A program made the translations under genes and the position numbers. The notes below the pieces were generated by a model. That model was not told the origin of the DNA, searched no databases, and saw only the letters and a program-made list of their open reading frames with translations. A stretch of 40,183 nucleotides of DNA from an uncultured Fibrobacter sp. (GTDB taxonomy: Bacteria; Fibrobacterota; Fibrobacteria; Fibrobacterales; Fibrobacteraceae). This document shows positions 8,062-16,665 of this stretch, in pieces (position 1 is the first letter of the stretch; each line of letters opens with the position of its first letter). The DNA lies in assembly GCA_946414075.1 (NCBI GenBank), contig CAMKNA010000020.1, positions 1-40,183 on the forward strand. Reading direction: 5' to 3'.

Positions 8062-9042
8062 ATGAACTCGGACGTAGCTCAAATAGCGTTGATGTATGTG
8101 CTCCCCCTGGGAGTCACCTTTATCACCATATTGCAGGCAGCGGCATCGACTTACCGGAGCCAGAAATTGGCCGGGGCGTTCTTGTCGTTTATCATCGTAA
8201 TCTTGGATTGCCTGTTCTATTTTACCAAGAATTCCTTCATCGCCTACAACAACGATGGAGGTCTCTTGCTCACCTTCGGCAGCCTGTTCTTTTTCGCCAT
8301 CCTCTATGTGGTCAAAAGCGATGAAACTCCGGTGAAGGTGGCAAACATCATTTTCGCGGCGCTGATGCTTACCGGAATTGTAGGCATCTCTTATTGGGAC
8401 AGGCCAACATTGGTCATTACCTCCCAGTACACCTCGGAAGATATCGCCGCTCAGAACGCCCAGTACCAAGACTACATCAACTCTTTCCAAAACGGATCCC
8501 CAGCCACCAAGGCAAAAAAAGGCCGCGGGACGGGAACGCAGGTCAACACACCTGTTGTCGGCGCCGACGGACATGAGCAGAAAGCCAAGCCAGTCACCCT
8601 TACCGAAGGGGCCAAGGCCAGGCTAGAAAGCTATATGGACGAATCCCGCAAAGTCATGAAGCGCATGCAAGAAGTGGAATCGGCCATCAACGGCTTCGGA
8701 AGGCTTCCGCAAAATGTCTCGGAGACTGACCGGGAAGAATGGAGCCGTAAGGCACTGGCCATCAGCAACAACGCCATGGCCATCAACAAGAAGGCCTTGG
8801 GACTTTTCCACCCCCATGAATCTAGCGAGGCCCACGCCGAACTGATTCAAGCCACGGAAAGCCTACGCCTTGCCGCCTACTCCCTCTACACTTACACCCT
8901 GCAAGAGAACGCAGCTGAACAGAGAAACCAGTTGCAGCAGGCCAGGGAGCAGATGGGTCAATCAAAAGCTTGCCTGGAGCGCTTTATCGCCGCTATCCAG
9001 GGTCTCCTTACAAACTACAAAGAACAACCAGAAGAAAACTAA
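8062..9042 (+). CDS. Membrane protein with four N-terminal helices and helical C-terminal domain, unknown
   Basis: The 326-residue protein has hydrophobic segments near 8-28, 36-56, 66-85 and 92-113. A long hydrophilic part follows, rich in Ala, Glu, Gln and Lys, with predicted-helix character (for example RKVMKRMQEVESAI and EQRNQLQQAREQMG near the end). Residues 140-175 are a basic, Gly/Ala/Thr-rich linker (TKAKKGRGTGTQ). I do not recognise the family. The ATG lies 3 bases after the ssb stop, so the two genes are probably translated from one message, and asd follows 9 bases after the stop. No enzyme motif is visible. Confidence 0.85.
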   Translation: MNSDVAQIALMYVLPLGVTFITILQAAASTYRSQKLAGAFLSFIIVILDCLFYFTKNSFIAYNNDGGLLLTFGSLFFFAILYVVKSDETPVKVANIIFAALMLTGIVGISYWDRPTLVITSQYTSEDIAAQNAQYQDYINSFQNGSPATKAKKGRGTGTQVNTPVVGADGHEQKAKPVTLTEGAKARLESYMDESRKVMKRMQEVESAINGFGRLPQNVSETDREEWSRKALAISNNAMAINKKALGLFHPHESSEAHAELIQATESLRLAAYSLYTYTLQENAAEQRNQLQQAREQMGQSKACLERFIAAIQGLLTNYKEQPEEN

Positions 9043-9051
9043 AGGTTAATT

Positions 9052-10071
9052 ATGATTCGCAATGTAGCCATCATGGGTGCCACTGGCGCCGTAGGCCAAG
9101 AAATCCTCTCCATTCTCGAGGAACGCAACTTCCCGCTGCAGAGCCTGAAGCTTCTCGCTTCCGAACGTAGCGCAGGCAAGGAATTCAAGTTCAAGGGCGA
9201 AACCCTCAAGTGCGAAGTCCTGAACAAGGACTCCTTCAAGGGAATCGACCTGGTGCTCAGCTCCGCCGGTGCGGCAATCTCCAAGGAATTCGCTCCCATC
9301 GCCGTGGAGAACGGCGCCGTGGTCGTGGACAACACAAGCCACTTTCGCATGGATCCCGAAGTTCCGCTGGTCGTGCCCGAAGTGAACCCCGAAGACATCA
9401 AGCTCTACAAGGCCGAACTCGGTGGTAAGGGCATCATTGCCAACCCGAACTGCACGACCATCATGATGGTTGTCGTCTTGAACCCGATCGAGAAGATTTC
9501 TCACATCAAGAAGATTCACATTTCTTCTTACCAGAGCGCGAGCGGCGCAGGTGCCATCGCCATGGAAGAACTCAAGCAGCAGTACAAGGATATCCTTGAA
9601 ACCGGTTCTACCACCCACATCAACAAGTTCCCCTTCCAGCTCGCCTACAACGTGATTCCGCAGATCGACAAGATGACGGAAAACGACTACACGAAGGAAG
9701 AAATGAAGATGTTCAACGAAACGCGCAAGATCATGCACTCCGATGTTCGTACGAGCGCCACCTGCGTGCGCGTGAGCTCGCTCCGTTCTCACTCCGAATC
9801 CGTGTGGTTCGAGACCGAGCGTCCGGTTTCTGTGGAAGAAATCCGGGGCGCCCTCAAGAACGCTCCGGGCGTGACCCTGAAGGACGATCCGCAGAACTAT
9901 GTGTACCCGATGCCGCTGGAAAGCGCCGGCAAGGACAACATCTTCGTGGGCCGTATCCGTAAGGACCTCGCCGACGAGAACAGCAACACGCTGTGGCTCA
10001 CCGGTGACCAGATCCGCAAGGGCGCAGCTTTGAACGCTGTTCAAATCGGCGAGATTCTCCTGAAGATGTAA
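9052..10071 (+). CDS. asd: Aspartate-semialdehyde dehydrogenase
   Basis: The 339-residue enzyme reduces aspartyl-4-phosphate to aspartate semialdehyde, the branch point to lysine/diaminopimelate, threonine and methionine. The N-terminal NADP-binding motif is VAIMGATGAVGQEILSILEE. The catalytic cysteine is Cys134 in ANPNCTT. SYQSASGAGAIAMEELKQQ and RTSATCVRVSSLRSHSESV are further family signatures. The Shine-Dalgarno region AAAGGTTA precedes the ATG. Codon use is more biased than in the preceding membrane-protein gene. It is the last gene of a plus-strand run that begins with ssb, and it is followed by a palindromic repeat and a strong terminator. Confidence 0.97.
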   Translation: MIRNVAIMGATGAVGQEILSILEERNFPLQSLKLLASERSAGKEFKFKGETLKCEVLNKDSFKGIDLVLSSAGAAISKEFAPIAVENGAVVVDNTSHFRMDPEVPLVVPEVNPEDIKLYKAELGGKGIIANPNCTTIMMVVVLNPIEKISHIKKIHISSYQSASGAGAIAMEELKQQYKDILETGSTTHINKFPFQLAYNVIPQIDKMTENDYTKEEMKMFNETRKIMHSDVRTSATCVRVSSLRSHSESVWFETERPVSVEEIRGALKNAPGVTLKDDPQNYVYPMPLESAGKDNIFVGRIRKDLADENSNTLWLTGDQIRKGAALNAVQIGEILLKM

Positions 10072-10076
10072 GATTG

Positions 10077-10102
10077 GAGATCCCCGCCTTCGCGGGGATA
10101 AC
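10077..10102. repeat. VIPAKAGI-type palindromic repeat, intergenic copy
   Basis: 10077-10099 is identical to 2736-2758, forming the dyad ATCCCCGC-CTTC-GCGGGGAT. It sits 6 bases after the asd stop codon and immediately before the terminator. Confidence 0.88.
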
Positions 10103-10106
10103 ATCT

Positions 10107-10139
10107 AAAAAAAGCCGTCCCGAAAAGGGCGGCTTTTTA
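10107..10139. terminator. Terminator between convergent asd and aminopeptidase genes
   Basis: GCCG-CC (10114-10120) pairs with GG-CGGC (10127-10133) around CGAAAA, with A-runs before and T-runs after. It can act on both strands. Confidence 0.85.
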
Positions 10140-10153
10140 TTTTCCAAAAATGG

Positions 10154-10176
10154 ATTGCGGCGTCGCAGCACGCAAT
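10154..10176 (-). terminator. Second dyad downstream of the aminopeptidase gene
   Basis: ATTGCG (10154-10159) pairs with CGCAAT (10171-10176). Read on the minus strand it is followed by CCATTTTT. It is weaker than the neighbouring terminator and may be a repeat fragment. Confidence 0.4.
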
Positions 10177-10182
10177 GATGTT

Positions 10183-11301
10183 TTATTTTCCGAGCTGGTC
10201 CGGGTTCAGGCACTTGAGTTCATCAATCACGAACAGGCCATCCTTGCGGATGAGCTTGTCGTCGAACCAGATTTCGCCACCACCGTATTCCGGGCGCATG
10301 ATGAGCACCAGGTCCCAATGGATAGCGGAATTGTTGCCGTTCGGGGCTTCCTCATAGCACATGCCCGGCGTAAAGTGGATGCTACCCGCAATCTTCTCGT
10401 CGAAAAGGATATCGCACATGGGAGCATTCACGAACGGATTGAAACCGATGGCGAACTCGCCCACATAGCGCGCGCCCTCGTCGGTATCGAGGATGGCGTT
10501 GAGCTGCGCGTTGTCGCCCGTCTCGCAGGTGGCTTCCACGATTTTACCCTGCTTGAACACAAGGCGGATGTTGCTGAACTGCTTGCCTTCGTAAAGCGTG
10601 GGAGTATTGTAGTGGATAACGCCCTCGATGCTCCCCTGCACCGGCGCCGTATAGACTTCGCCGTCTGGGATGTTCATGTTGCCGCAGCACGGGATCGCAG
10701 GGATATCCTTGATGCTGAATGTGATGTCGGTGCCGTTTGCCACAAGACGCACCTTGTCGGTACGGTTCATCAAGTTCACAAGATTTTCTGCCGCCTTCGC
10801 CATACGCGGGTAGTCCGCAAGGCATGCCTGGAAGTAGAAGTCCTCGAAGGCCTCGGTGCTCATCTTGGCGCCCTGCGCCATGGAAGCGTTCGGCCAGCGA
10901 AGTACGCACCATTTTGTCTTGTTTACGCGGTAGTCGAGAGTCTCCTTCGTCATCTTGCGGTACATGAGCATCTTCTCGTCGTTCACATCGCAGTTTTCCA
11001 TGAAGTTGTCGGCCCCGCGGATGGCAATATAGGCCTGCATCTTCTTCATTTCGGCGAGCGCGAGCTCGGCATCAATCTTCATCTGAGTTTCGCTTGCAGA
11101 AAGGAGCATCTGGCGACGCACGCGGCTCTTGGAATTGCGCACGAAGGCGTTGCCCCCCACCTTCTCGACAGCCTTGATAAGTTCGGTGGAGACTTCGTCG
11201 GGAGTGTCTGTCGTTTCGATAAGGATGTTCTCGCCCGCTTTCAGGGCAATCGCGTTGTTAATCAGATTTTCGGCAAGCTTTGTAATTCTCGGATCTGTCA
11301 T
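10183..11301 (-). CDS. M29-family metallo-aminopeptidase
   Basis: The 372-residue protein resembles the M29 (AmpS/aminopeptidase T) family, cytoplasmic dimeric enzymes with two divalent metals that remove N-terminal residues from peptides. Candidate metal ligands are the Glu in CGNMNIPDGEVYTAP, the Glu in YVGEFAIGFNPF, the His in GSIHFTPG and the His/Asp in SAIHWDLV, in the usual order. The start is set by AGAGG 7 bases upstream of the ATG on the minus strand. The SprT-like gene ends 31 bases upstream, so the gene may be read with that run. Codon use is strongly biased toward C-ending codons, unlike the two genes upstream. Confidence 0.9.
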   Translation of the reverse strand: MTDPRITKLAENLINNAIALKAGENILIETTDTPDEVSTELIKAVEKVGGNAFVRNSKSRVRRQMLLSASETQMKIDAELALAEMKKMQAYIAIRGADNFMENCDVNDEKMLMYRKMTKETLDYRVNKTKWCVLRWPNASMAQGAKMSTEAFEDFYFQACLADYPRMAKAAENLVNLMNRTDKVRLVANGTDITFSIKDIPAIPCCGNMNIPDGEVYTAPVQGSIEGVIHYNTPTLYEGKQFSNIRLVFKQGKIVEATCETGDNAQLNAILDTDEGARYVGEFAIGFNPFVNAPMCDILFDEKIAGSIHFTPGMCYEEAPNGNNSAIHWDLVLIMRPEYGGGEIWFDDKLIRKDGLFVIDELKCLNPDQLGK

Positions 11302-11332
11302 TTTTTTCCTCTTTTTTCAAATTTGTCACACT

Positions 11333-12145
11333 TCACAAATCTTTTCCCCGGCGCATGGCTCGGATGTTCTTGGGCAACACATCCTTGTGCCACTTGATCC
11401 ATTCATCATAGTAAATGTACCGCCTTTCCCTCTGGCGAAACTGACGGCCATGAACAATACGGCGCCCACCACGTTCTTCTACCGGAATCACCACATGGAG
11501 ACATTCGTGATAGACCACTCCCGCAACGGCATAAAAAGGACAATTCTTAGCGTCATAACCCCTGCTGATACTAATCAGGTGAAATTCCTCTCCCGTCAGG
11601 GGGTCTTTCCGCATGGAATGGAAGCTGAGACCACCTACCCTGTTACTCCAGGTAATCCGGCAGGTGAGTTCACCGTTAAAATAGGTTTCATTTACTGCTG
11701 CAAGTACCTGATTCAGGTCGTGGTATGCTCCCTTCGGACGAATAGGCGGGACACGGCCCCTGGATTCTAGAGGCTTTTCGCCCTTATCCGCCAAAACCTG
11801 ATCCACCAAGGTCCAGAAACGGTTTACCAGGTCCTTAACGATGGCCCTGTTTTTCTGAGTTTTCCGACGAATGGCATGCTCCGCCCATTCAGCAGCAATT
11901 TCGCGGGCCTGTGCAAATTCCGGAGACTTCATGTAACTCGGCAGGAGCACTTCCGGATGCCCAAACAGGAATCCTCCTACGCAACGGATGCTCTTTTTCA
12001 TGCGTGGATTGTACTTGAAAGTCACCATGCCATTCTGGGAACTCTCCGGCGAGACCTTCTTGACAGGGGGCGTTTCCCCATGAGAAGCAACCGACCCAAA
12101 AAGGTCCAGCTGGCCAAACAGATCCATCTGCCCCTCGCCCATCAT
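11333..12145 (-). CDS. SprT-like zinc protease with two N-terminal clamp-binding motifs
   Basis: The 270-residue protein contains a SprT-like domain (about 105-260). The zinc site is HECLH at 213-217, with a third ligand at His232 in HGRQF. VNETYFNGELTCRITWSNR (151-169) is the usual lead-in strand. Ahead of it the N-terminus reads QMDLF (6-10) then QLDLF (12-16), two adjacent matches to the bacterial sliding-clamp (DnaN) binding pentapeptide QL(S/D)LF. A disordered segment (about 17-45) and a basic helical region (about 75-115) link the two parts. By analogy with SPRTN a role in protein-DNA crosslink handling at the fork is plausible, but that is inference. The start overlaps the YkgJ-like gene stop as ATGA. 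Confidence 0.85.
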   Translation of the reverse strand: MMGEGQMDLFGQLDLFGSVASHGETPPVKKVSPESSQNGMVTFKYNPRMKKSIRCVGGFLFGHPEVLLPSYMKSPEFAQAREIAAEWAEHAIRRKTQKNRAIVKDLVNRFWTLVDQVLADKGEKPLESRGRVPPIRPKGAYHDLNQVLAAVNETYFNGELTCRITWSNRVGGLSFHSMRKDPLTGEEFHLISISRGYDAKNCPFYAVAGVVYHECLHVVIPVEERGGRRIVHGRQFRQRERRYIYYDEWIKWHKDVLPKNIRAMRRGKDL

Positions 12146-12942
12146 GAAAGAACACCCTCGTAAAGGTTCATGGACAAAAGACCGCCAAAATAGCTTTCAG
12201 GCAAGGAAAGGTCCTCGTAATGCTCCGAAATTCCGCACAAGGCCTCTTCGATATGGTCGGGCATGTACACCACAAAACTCTCGTTCTTTTCGGTCTGCAA
12301 GTACTCGGGAACACAAAAATCAGGATGGGTCTCACTGAAATACATACGGCAGGACACCGGCCGCAGCGGGTAAATTCCACAATCCCCCTTAGGAGAGGAA
12401 AACGGACATGATTTCCACTGCGAAAAATAGTCATGCAAGGCCCCGTCTTCGGCCTCGTCTTCAGAACTAAGTTCAGCCAGGCGCTTTTCAAGAAGCGATT
12501 CGAACAAGGTTGCCCGTATCTGGCAATCTTCCATAATGGACATAAAGTCATCACGAGTTCTTAAGTTCGAATACAGATAAATCAGCTCAAAGGGCTCCAC
12601 GGACATGGGGTAATGGTGGCAGCAATTTCCACAAGATGGGCCACATTGTACGCCATTCTTATGCTGGGGCAGCACCGCGTCCAGATATTGAGAATATGCC
12701 CTATGATAATCCCTTGTAAAATCCACAATACGGGGCACCTGCTCGACCAAATTATCCGGACAAACCGCATGCTTTCGTCCAAGGGCTTGCGCCACAGAAT
12801 CCAGGCGGTCTCGCTCCTTGGACAAGAGCAACCCCAGGCGATTCACCGCGTTGGAATAGGCCTTGGTCGGAAAGTACTCCTCGCATAAACTCATGGCACC
12901 AAATATATTTACTTTGGCGCTCATTTTCATTTTCGCCCCCAA
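12142..12942 (-). CDS. YkgJ-type cysteine-cluster protein (zinc/iron chelating)
   Basis: The 266-residue protein has the family signature CGPSCGNCCHH (Cys100, Cys104, Cys107, Cys108) and a second group CPFSSPKGDCGIYPLRPVSC, together the eight-cysteine arrangement of the YkgJ/UPF0153 metal-binding family. The biochemical role of that family is poorly known. The N-terminal 90 residues are helical and unassigned. Alternative starts exist at codons 5, 7 and 17. No strong Shine-Dalgarno sequence decides between them. It is translationally coupled to the SprT-like protease downstream and diverges from the lipoprotein gene at 13068. Confidence 0.85.
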   Translation of the reverse strand: MGAKMKMSAKVNIFGAMSLCEEYFPTKAYSNAVNRLGLLLSKERDRLDSVAQALGRKHAVCPDNLVEQVPRIVDFTRDYHRAYSQYLDAVLPQHKNGVQCGPSCGNCCHHYPMSVEPFELIYLYSNLRTRDDFMSIMEDCQIRATLFESLLEKRLAELSSEDEAEDGALHDYFSQWKSCPFSSPKGDCGIYPLRPVSCRMYFSETHPDFCVPEYLQTEKNESFVVYMPDHIEEALCGISEHYEDLSLPESYFGGLLSMNLYEGVLS

Positions 12943-13067
12943 AAAACGGTATTTTCGCTACAAAAAGGACATTTTATCTAAAAAAAAGAAAAAAAAAGAC
13001 ACCTTTTGTTCCTTTCGCTGGGAAGAAAGTTATCTTTACAAAAGAACCAGAACATCCAGTACGGCGT

Positions 13068-14420
13068 ATGAAAATAAAACTTTCTCTCTGTTTCTTATGC
13101 ATGCTGATTCTAGGGATTATCGGGTGCAACCTGTTCAATCCCACGGAATCCGTGAACATCGACTATAGTGATGCCGACGCGTTGACATACGAAGGCTATA
13201 AAAATTTCCGCGACAACAACTACCCCGACGCCGCCTATTATTTCAGCAAGGCGATTGAAGCGGACTCCAGCCATTCGGAAGCCTGGTATGGTCTTGCAAA
13301 GACCAAGGTGAATCTCAAAGATATCAACGCCTTCAAACTCCTCAAGTATATAAACGTCGACGAAAAGTCTGCACTCCCCATAGCCGCGATGGACGACGCC
13401 ACGGCAAACAAGTACCAAGAATCGGTTGATGCCATACAGCGTTTCCTATCCCGCTTCATCACCCTTGACACCACTGGAAAACTGGATGGCGTCATTACCT
13501 ACGACAAGGTCTATAAAGATGTCATGATGTTGGATATGTTCCTGTTCATGCTGGATTTGCGCAAGGAGATGCGCCATGTTGAGAAATGCAAGGAAAAAGA
13601 TCCCGCCACAGGGCTTCCAAAATGCTCCATAGGCGACATCATCAACGGGACTTCTCCTGAAAACGCGACGAACATCTTAAAACATGTAAACGGATTTGCC
13701 CAGACTTGCGCCAACAAGCCCGAAGTCGGAAGCACAGCCCTGGGTGTACTGATGCCCGGTTTCGGCGGTTTTTTTTCAAACGAAGGGAAAAACACCATCA
13801 CCTCCACGGCCTGCCAGCTAGTAGCGGACAAGACCAAACCTTCCGATGACCCCGTCGAAAACGCCAAGGGGCTAAATGTGGTATCGGCCGTGGCAAATAC
13901 AAGCCCTATGGGGGATGAAGACGGCGATGGTTGCATGGACGAAGAAATTCTGGATGACAAAGACAACGATGGCGACGGCGAAATTGATGAGGATACGCGC
14001 GACCTTACTTCCAACATCGCCCTTGACCAGGCGGCCATGGCCAAAAACGCCATCTGGTATAAAAGTTCAACCATGATCGTTCGTTCCGTATCGCCAAACG
14101 ACAAGTACTACGATGTAGACATCGACATGGATGGACACAAAGCCAACAGCGAAGAATGGGATTTTGCCATTGCTGATTACAACAAAAGAGAGGACTATGG
14201 CGACCACAGGTTCAAGTTTGCCTTGAAAATAAAATTCAACCCCAAGGGGCTTTCTCCCTCCGAATTCAAAAGATTGAAGCACGATGTGGCGGGCGACATG
14301 TATGGAACCAAGTACAACCTGGAATACCGAAAGGAACATATTGGTGGCTGCTGGGTCCGTTATTCCGAGTCCAAGTTCCAGGAAGTCCTTAAGGATCAGA
14401 GAGCGAGGTATAACAAATGA
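13068..14420 (+). CDS. TPR-type lipoprotein with calcium-loop-like acidic repeats
   Basis: The 450-residue protein has a signal peptide ending in the lipobox LGIIGC (lipidated Cys20), so it is probably anchored to a membrane in the periplasm or at the surface. Residues about 40-75 (YEGYKNFRDNNYPDAAYYFSK then AIEADSSHSEAWYGLA) form a tetratricopeptide-like helix pair. Residues about 283-312 contain DEDGDGCMDEE and DKDNDGDGEIDED, close to the Asp-rich calcium loops of EF-hand/thrombospondin-3 repeats. A third acidic motif, DVDIDMDGH, follows. The gene overlaps the outer-membrane barrel gene as ATGA, so the two products probably act together. The family is not recognised. Confidence 0.85.
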   Translation: MKIKLSLCFLCMLILGIIGCNLFNPTESVNIDYSDADALTYEGYKNFRDNNYPDAAYYFSKAIEADSSHSEAWYGLAKTKVNLKDINAFKLLKYINVDEKSALPIAAMDDATANKYQESVDAIQRFLSRFITLDTTGKLDGVITYDKVYKDVMMLDMFLFMLDLRKEMRHVEKCKEKDPATGLPKCSIGDIINGTSPENATNILKHVNGFAQTCANKPEVGSTALGVLMPGFGGFFSNEGKNTITSTACQLVADKTKPSDDPVENAKGLNVVSAVANTSPMGDEDGDGCMDEEILDDKDNDGDGEIDEDTRDLTSNIALDQAAMAKNAIWYKSSTMIVRSVSPNDKYYDVDIDMDGHKANSEEWDFAIADYNKREDYGDHRFKFALKIKFNPKGLSPSEFKRLKHDVAGDMYGTKYNLEYRKEHIGGCWVRYSESKFQEVLKDQRARYNK

Positions 14421-15664
14421 GACGGATTTTAGTATTCCTGACCTTGTGCCTTGTCACCTTCTCTTTTGCACTTAAGGCCCCATCCCATCATTCTCTCCGT
14501 GCCGAAGCCATGGGTAATGCGCATGTGGCCGTTGTCGACGACAAGGAAGCCATCTACTTCAACTATGCGGGTTTGACCCAGATCAACAAACTGGGGAACT
14601 ACGACAAATTTCCCGAGACCGGCTATTACCCTAGAAACTACGGTGACATGCGCTTGAACCTTGGGGGTGCGGGTCCATTTGAGACCTACTTCCACACCTA
14701 TAACGTGGCCAAGGATTTGCAAGGCATTTACCAGGGAGCCGCCGATGCGGCTGCCGCTAACGGTCTCAAGGCTTCATCCGTATTGATGGACTCCCTGTCG
14801 GCCCACCCAGAGCTGATTCACAAGATAAACAACTACGACCATAAAAGCCTTGCCATGAAGCTCAAGTTCGACGCCGAGATGGCGTTTCACGGCATAGGCG
14901 GTGCCATCTGGGTTGACGCCAATGTGGCACCCTACTTGGACGCCGGCGTGGTGCTCCCTAGCATGGCCGTCGACACCTTCTATGTAGACGGAGTTGTCCA
15001 GGGTGGTATTTCTTATGGATTCACCGACAATCTTTCCGTCGGCGTTGGTGCAAAGGCCGTCAAGCGCCATAAGGTGGAAATGCTCACCGTAGACATTTTG
15101 AATTACGACTCCATGCAAGACACCCTTGAAGACCGTTACCATGACGCCACGGACAACATCTTCGATTTCAATTCCATCTCCATGGGTATCGATTTAGGCG
15201 TGCTCTACCAACTCACCCGTGAAGTCAGGCTAGGAACTTCTCTCAGGGACATCTACTTCAAGGAACTGGCCGGGGACAAGATTACCCCCAACTGGACGGT
15301 GGGTGCCAACTACAGCCCAAGATTCTTCAACAAGAATACAGGCTATGGGCGTAAATTCAACATCGCCATGGACTACGCTGATATTGTGAATGGCACGAAC
15401 AACTACAAGCCCCTATCCCACCTGAATTTCGGTTTTGAAGTAGAACAGAACCTGATTGCCTGGCCTGGCTACTACTACGGAATCCGAGCCCTAGCCCTGC
15501 GACTTTCTGGCGGCTTCAAGGGTGGCTATCCTGCCGGTGGTGTCGCCCTAGAAGTTCTGCAATTCTTCACATTCGAATTTGCCACATGGGCGGAGGAACT
15601 TGGCTATTACACGGGACAGGACGAAGAACGCATCTACATGGTACAGTTGAGTCTGGGATTCTAG
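14417..15664 (+). CDS. Outer-membrane beta-barrel protein (PorV/FadL-like fold)
   Basis: The 415-residue protein has a signal peptide (MRRILVFLTLCLVTFSFA). It then has AMGNAHVAVVDDKEAIYFNYAGL, the pattern seen at the start of PorV/PorQ- and FadL-like barrels (AMG-A-AV-DD--A-Y-N-AGL). Alternating hydrophobic and aromatic strands follow, and the C-terminal residue is Phe (MVQLSLGF), as expected for insertion by BAM. Ligand and partner are unknown. The neighbouring lipoprotein, coupled by a 4-base overlap, is the obvious partner. The next gene starts 2 bases after its stop codon. Confidence 0.82.
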   Translation: MRRILVFLTLCLVTFSFALKAPSHHSLRAEAMGNAHVAVVDDKEAIYFNYAGLTQINKLGNYDKFPETGYYPRNYGDMRLNLGGAGPFETYFHTYNVAKDLQGIYQGAADAAAANGLKASSVLMDSLSAHPELIHKINNYDHKSLAMKLKFDAEMAFHGIGGAIWVDANVAPYLDAGVVLPSMAVDTFYVDGVVQGGISYGFTDNLSVGVGAKAVKRHKVEMLTVDILNYDSMQDTLEDRYHDATDNIFDFNSISMGIDLGVLYQLTREVRLGTSLRDIYFKELAGDKITPNWTVGANYSPRFFNKNTGYGRKFNIAMDYADIVNGTNNYKPLSHLNFGFEVEQNLIAWPGYYYGIRALALRLSGGFKGGYPAGGVALEVLQFFTFEFATWAEELGYYTGQDEERIYMVQLSLGF

Positions 15665-15666
15665 CC

Positions 15667-16662
15667 ATGAGTACAAATGAGCTGGAAACATTACCCATTT
15701 CAAGGGCTCAATTTCTAGGTACGGACATATTCAAAAATGTCTCATTTGAAAGTCTAGCCGGTTATTTGCTCAGTTGCGAGAAAATAACCGTTGAACCGGG
15801 AACACTGCTCATAGACCCCAACCAACCCGAGCGTAGGCTGCTAGTATTGTTAGACGGTCTGTTGGAGGTCAAGTTAAACTCCCAAGGCGGAACATTCTCG
15901 GATCAAATCATGCCAGGGCACTGTGCCGGTGAAATGTCTATCTTCGACAATGTAAAGCCGAGCGCGCAGGTATTCGCCAAGGAAAAGAGCACCCTTCTCG
16001 TAGTCAGCGCCGACATCGCTCTCGCCATGCTCAATGCATCCCACGACCTTTGCCTGAATTTTTTACAGCTCCTGAGCAGCAGGCTCCGCAACAACAACCG
16101 AGTTGTGTGCGCCGAAGAATACCACATCCGCTGCATCGAGAAAAACGCAAAGGCCGATTCGCTGACTGGCCTACATAACAGGCGTTGGCTTGAAGAGACC
16201 TACACCCGGGAACTCAAGCGCAGCCATGACGGGAACTTCAACCTTTCCGCATTTATGCTGGACATCGACCATTTTAAAAGCATCAACGACACCTACGGCC
16301 ACCTGGCCGGGGACCAGGTTTTGATTGCGGTCGCCAAGGAGATCACCCGTTGTCTTAGGCCCAGCGATATGCCCGTACGCTACGGGGGCGAGGAATTCAC
16401 AGTATTCCTGCCTAACACCACCGTAGACAATGCAAAGATTATTGCAGAACGACTGCGTTCCGGTGTCGAGAAAATTCGCATCGCCCTTTCCACTGGGGAA
16501 ATGATTTCTGTCACCATAAGTGTCGGTTTTACCGAGCGCCAACCTGACGACACCGTAGAGACAATCATCAAACGGGCCGATGACGCCCTGTATCACGCCA
16601 AGGAATCTGGCCGCAATCGCGTATGCCTGAATCTGGGCGACGATGAAATGTTTTTGTTTTAA
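15667..16662 (+). CDS. Cyclic-nucleotide-binding-like domain plus GGDEF diguanylate cyclase
   Basis: The 331-residue protein is counted from the ATG 2 bases after the barrel-protein stop. The frame stays open further upstream, but that part overlaps the previous gene. Residues about 20-130 resemble a cNMP-binding (CRP-like) sensor fold, with LLVLLDGLLEVKLNSQGG and PGHCAGEMSIFDN. Residues about 160-325 are a GGDEF domain with DSLTGLHNRRWLEE, DIDHFKSINDTYGHLAGD and the active signature GGEEF (about 239-243). RPSD occupies the inhibitory-site RxxD position. It probably makes c-di-GMP under control of a small ligand or protein contact. Co-transcription with surface genes suggests envelope control, which is inference. 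Confidence 0.92.
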   Translation: MSTNELETLPISRAQFLGTDIFKNVSFESLAGYLLSCEKITVEPGTLLIDPNQPERRLLVLLDGLLEVKLNSQGGTFSDQIMPGHCAGEMSIFDNVKPSAQVFAKEKSTLLVVSADIALAMLNASHDLCLNFLQLLSSRLRNNNRVVCAEEYHIRCIEKNAKADSLTGLHNRRWLEETYTRELKRSHDGNFNLSAFMLDIDHFKSINDTYGHLAGDQVLIAVAKEITRCLRPSDMPVRYGGEEFTVFLPNTTVDNAKIIAERLRSGVEKIRIALSTGEMISVTISVGFTERQPDDTVETIIKRADDALYHAKESGRNRVCLNLGDDEMFLF

Positions 16663-16665
16663 ACT

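Noticed and set aside
9046..10104. Long minus-strand frame antisense to asd
   Set aside because: asd motifs are unambiguous on the plus strand. The antisense frame starts inside the palindromic repeat.
10150..11397. Long plus-strand frame antisense to the aminopeptidase
   Set aside because: The minus strand carries clear M29 motifs. The antisense product is His/Val-rich nonsense.
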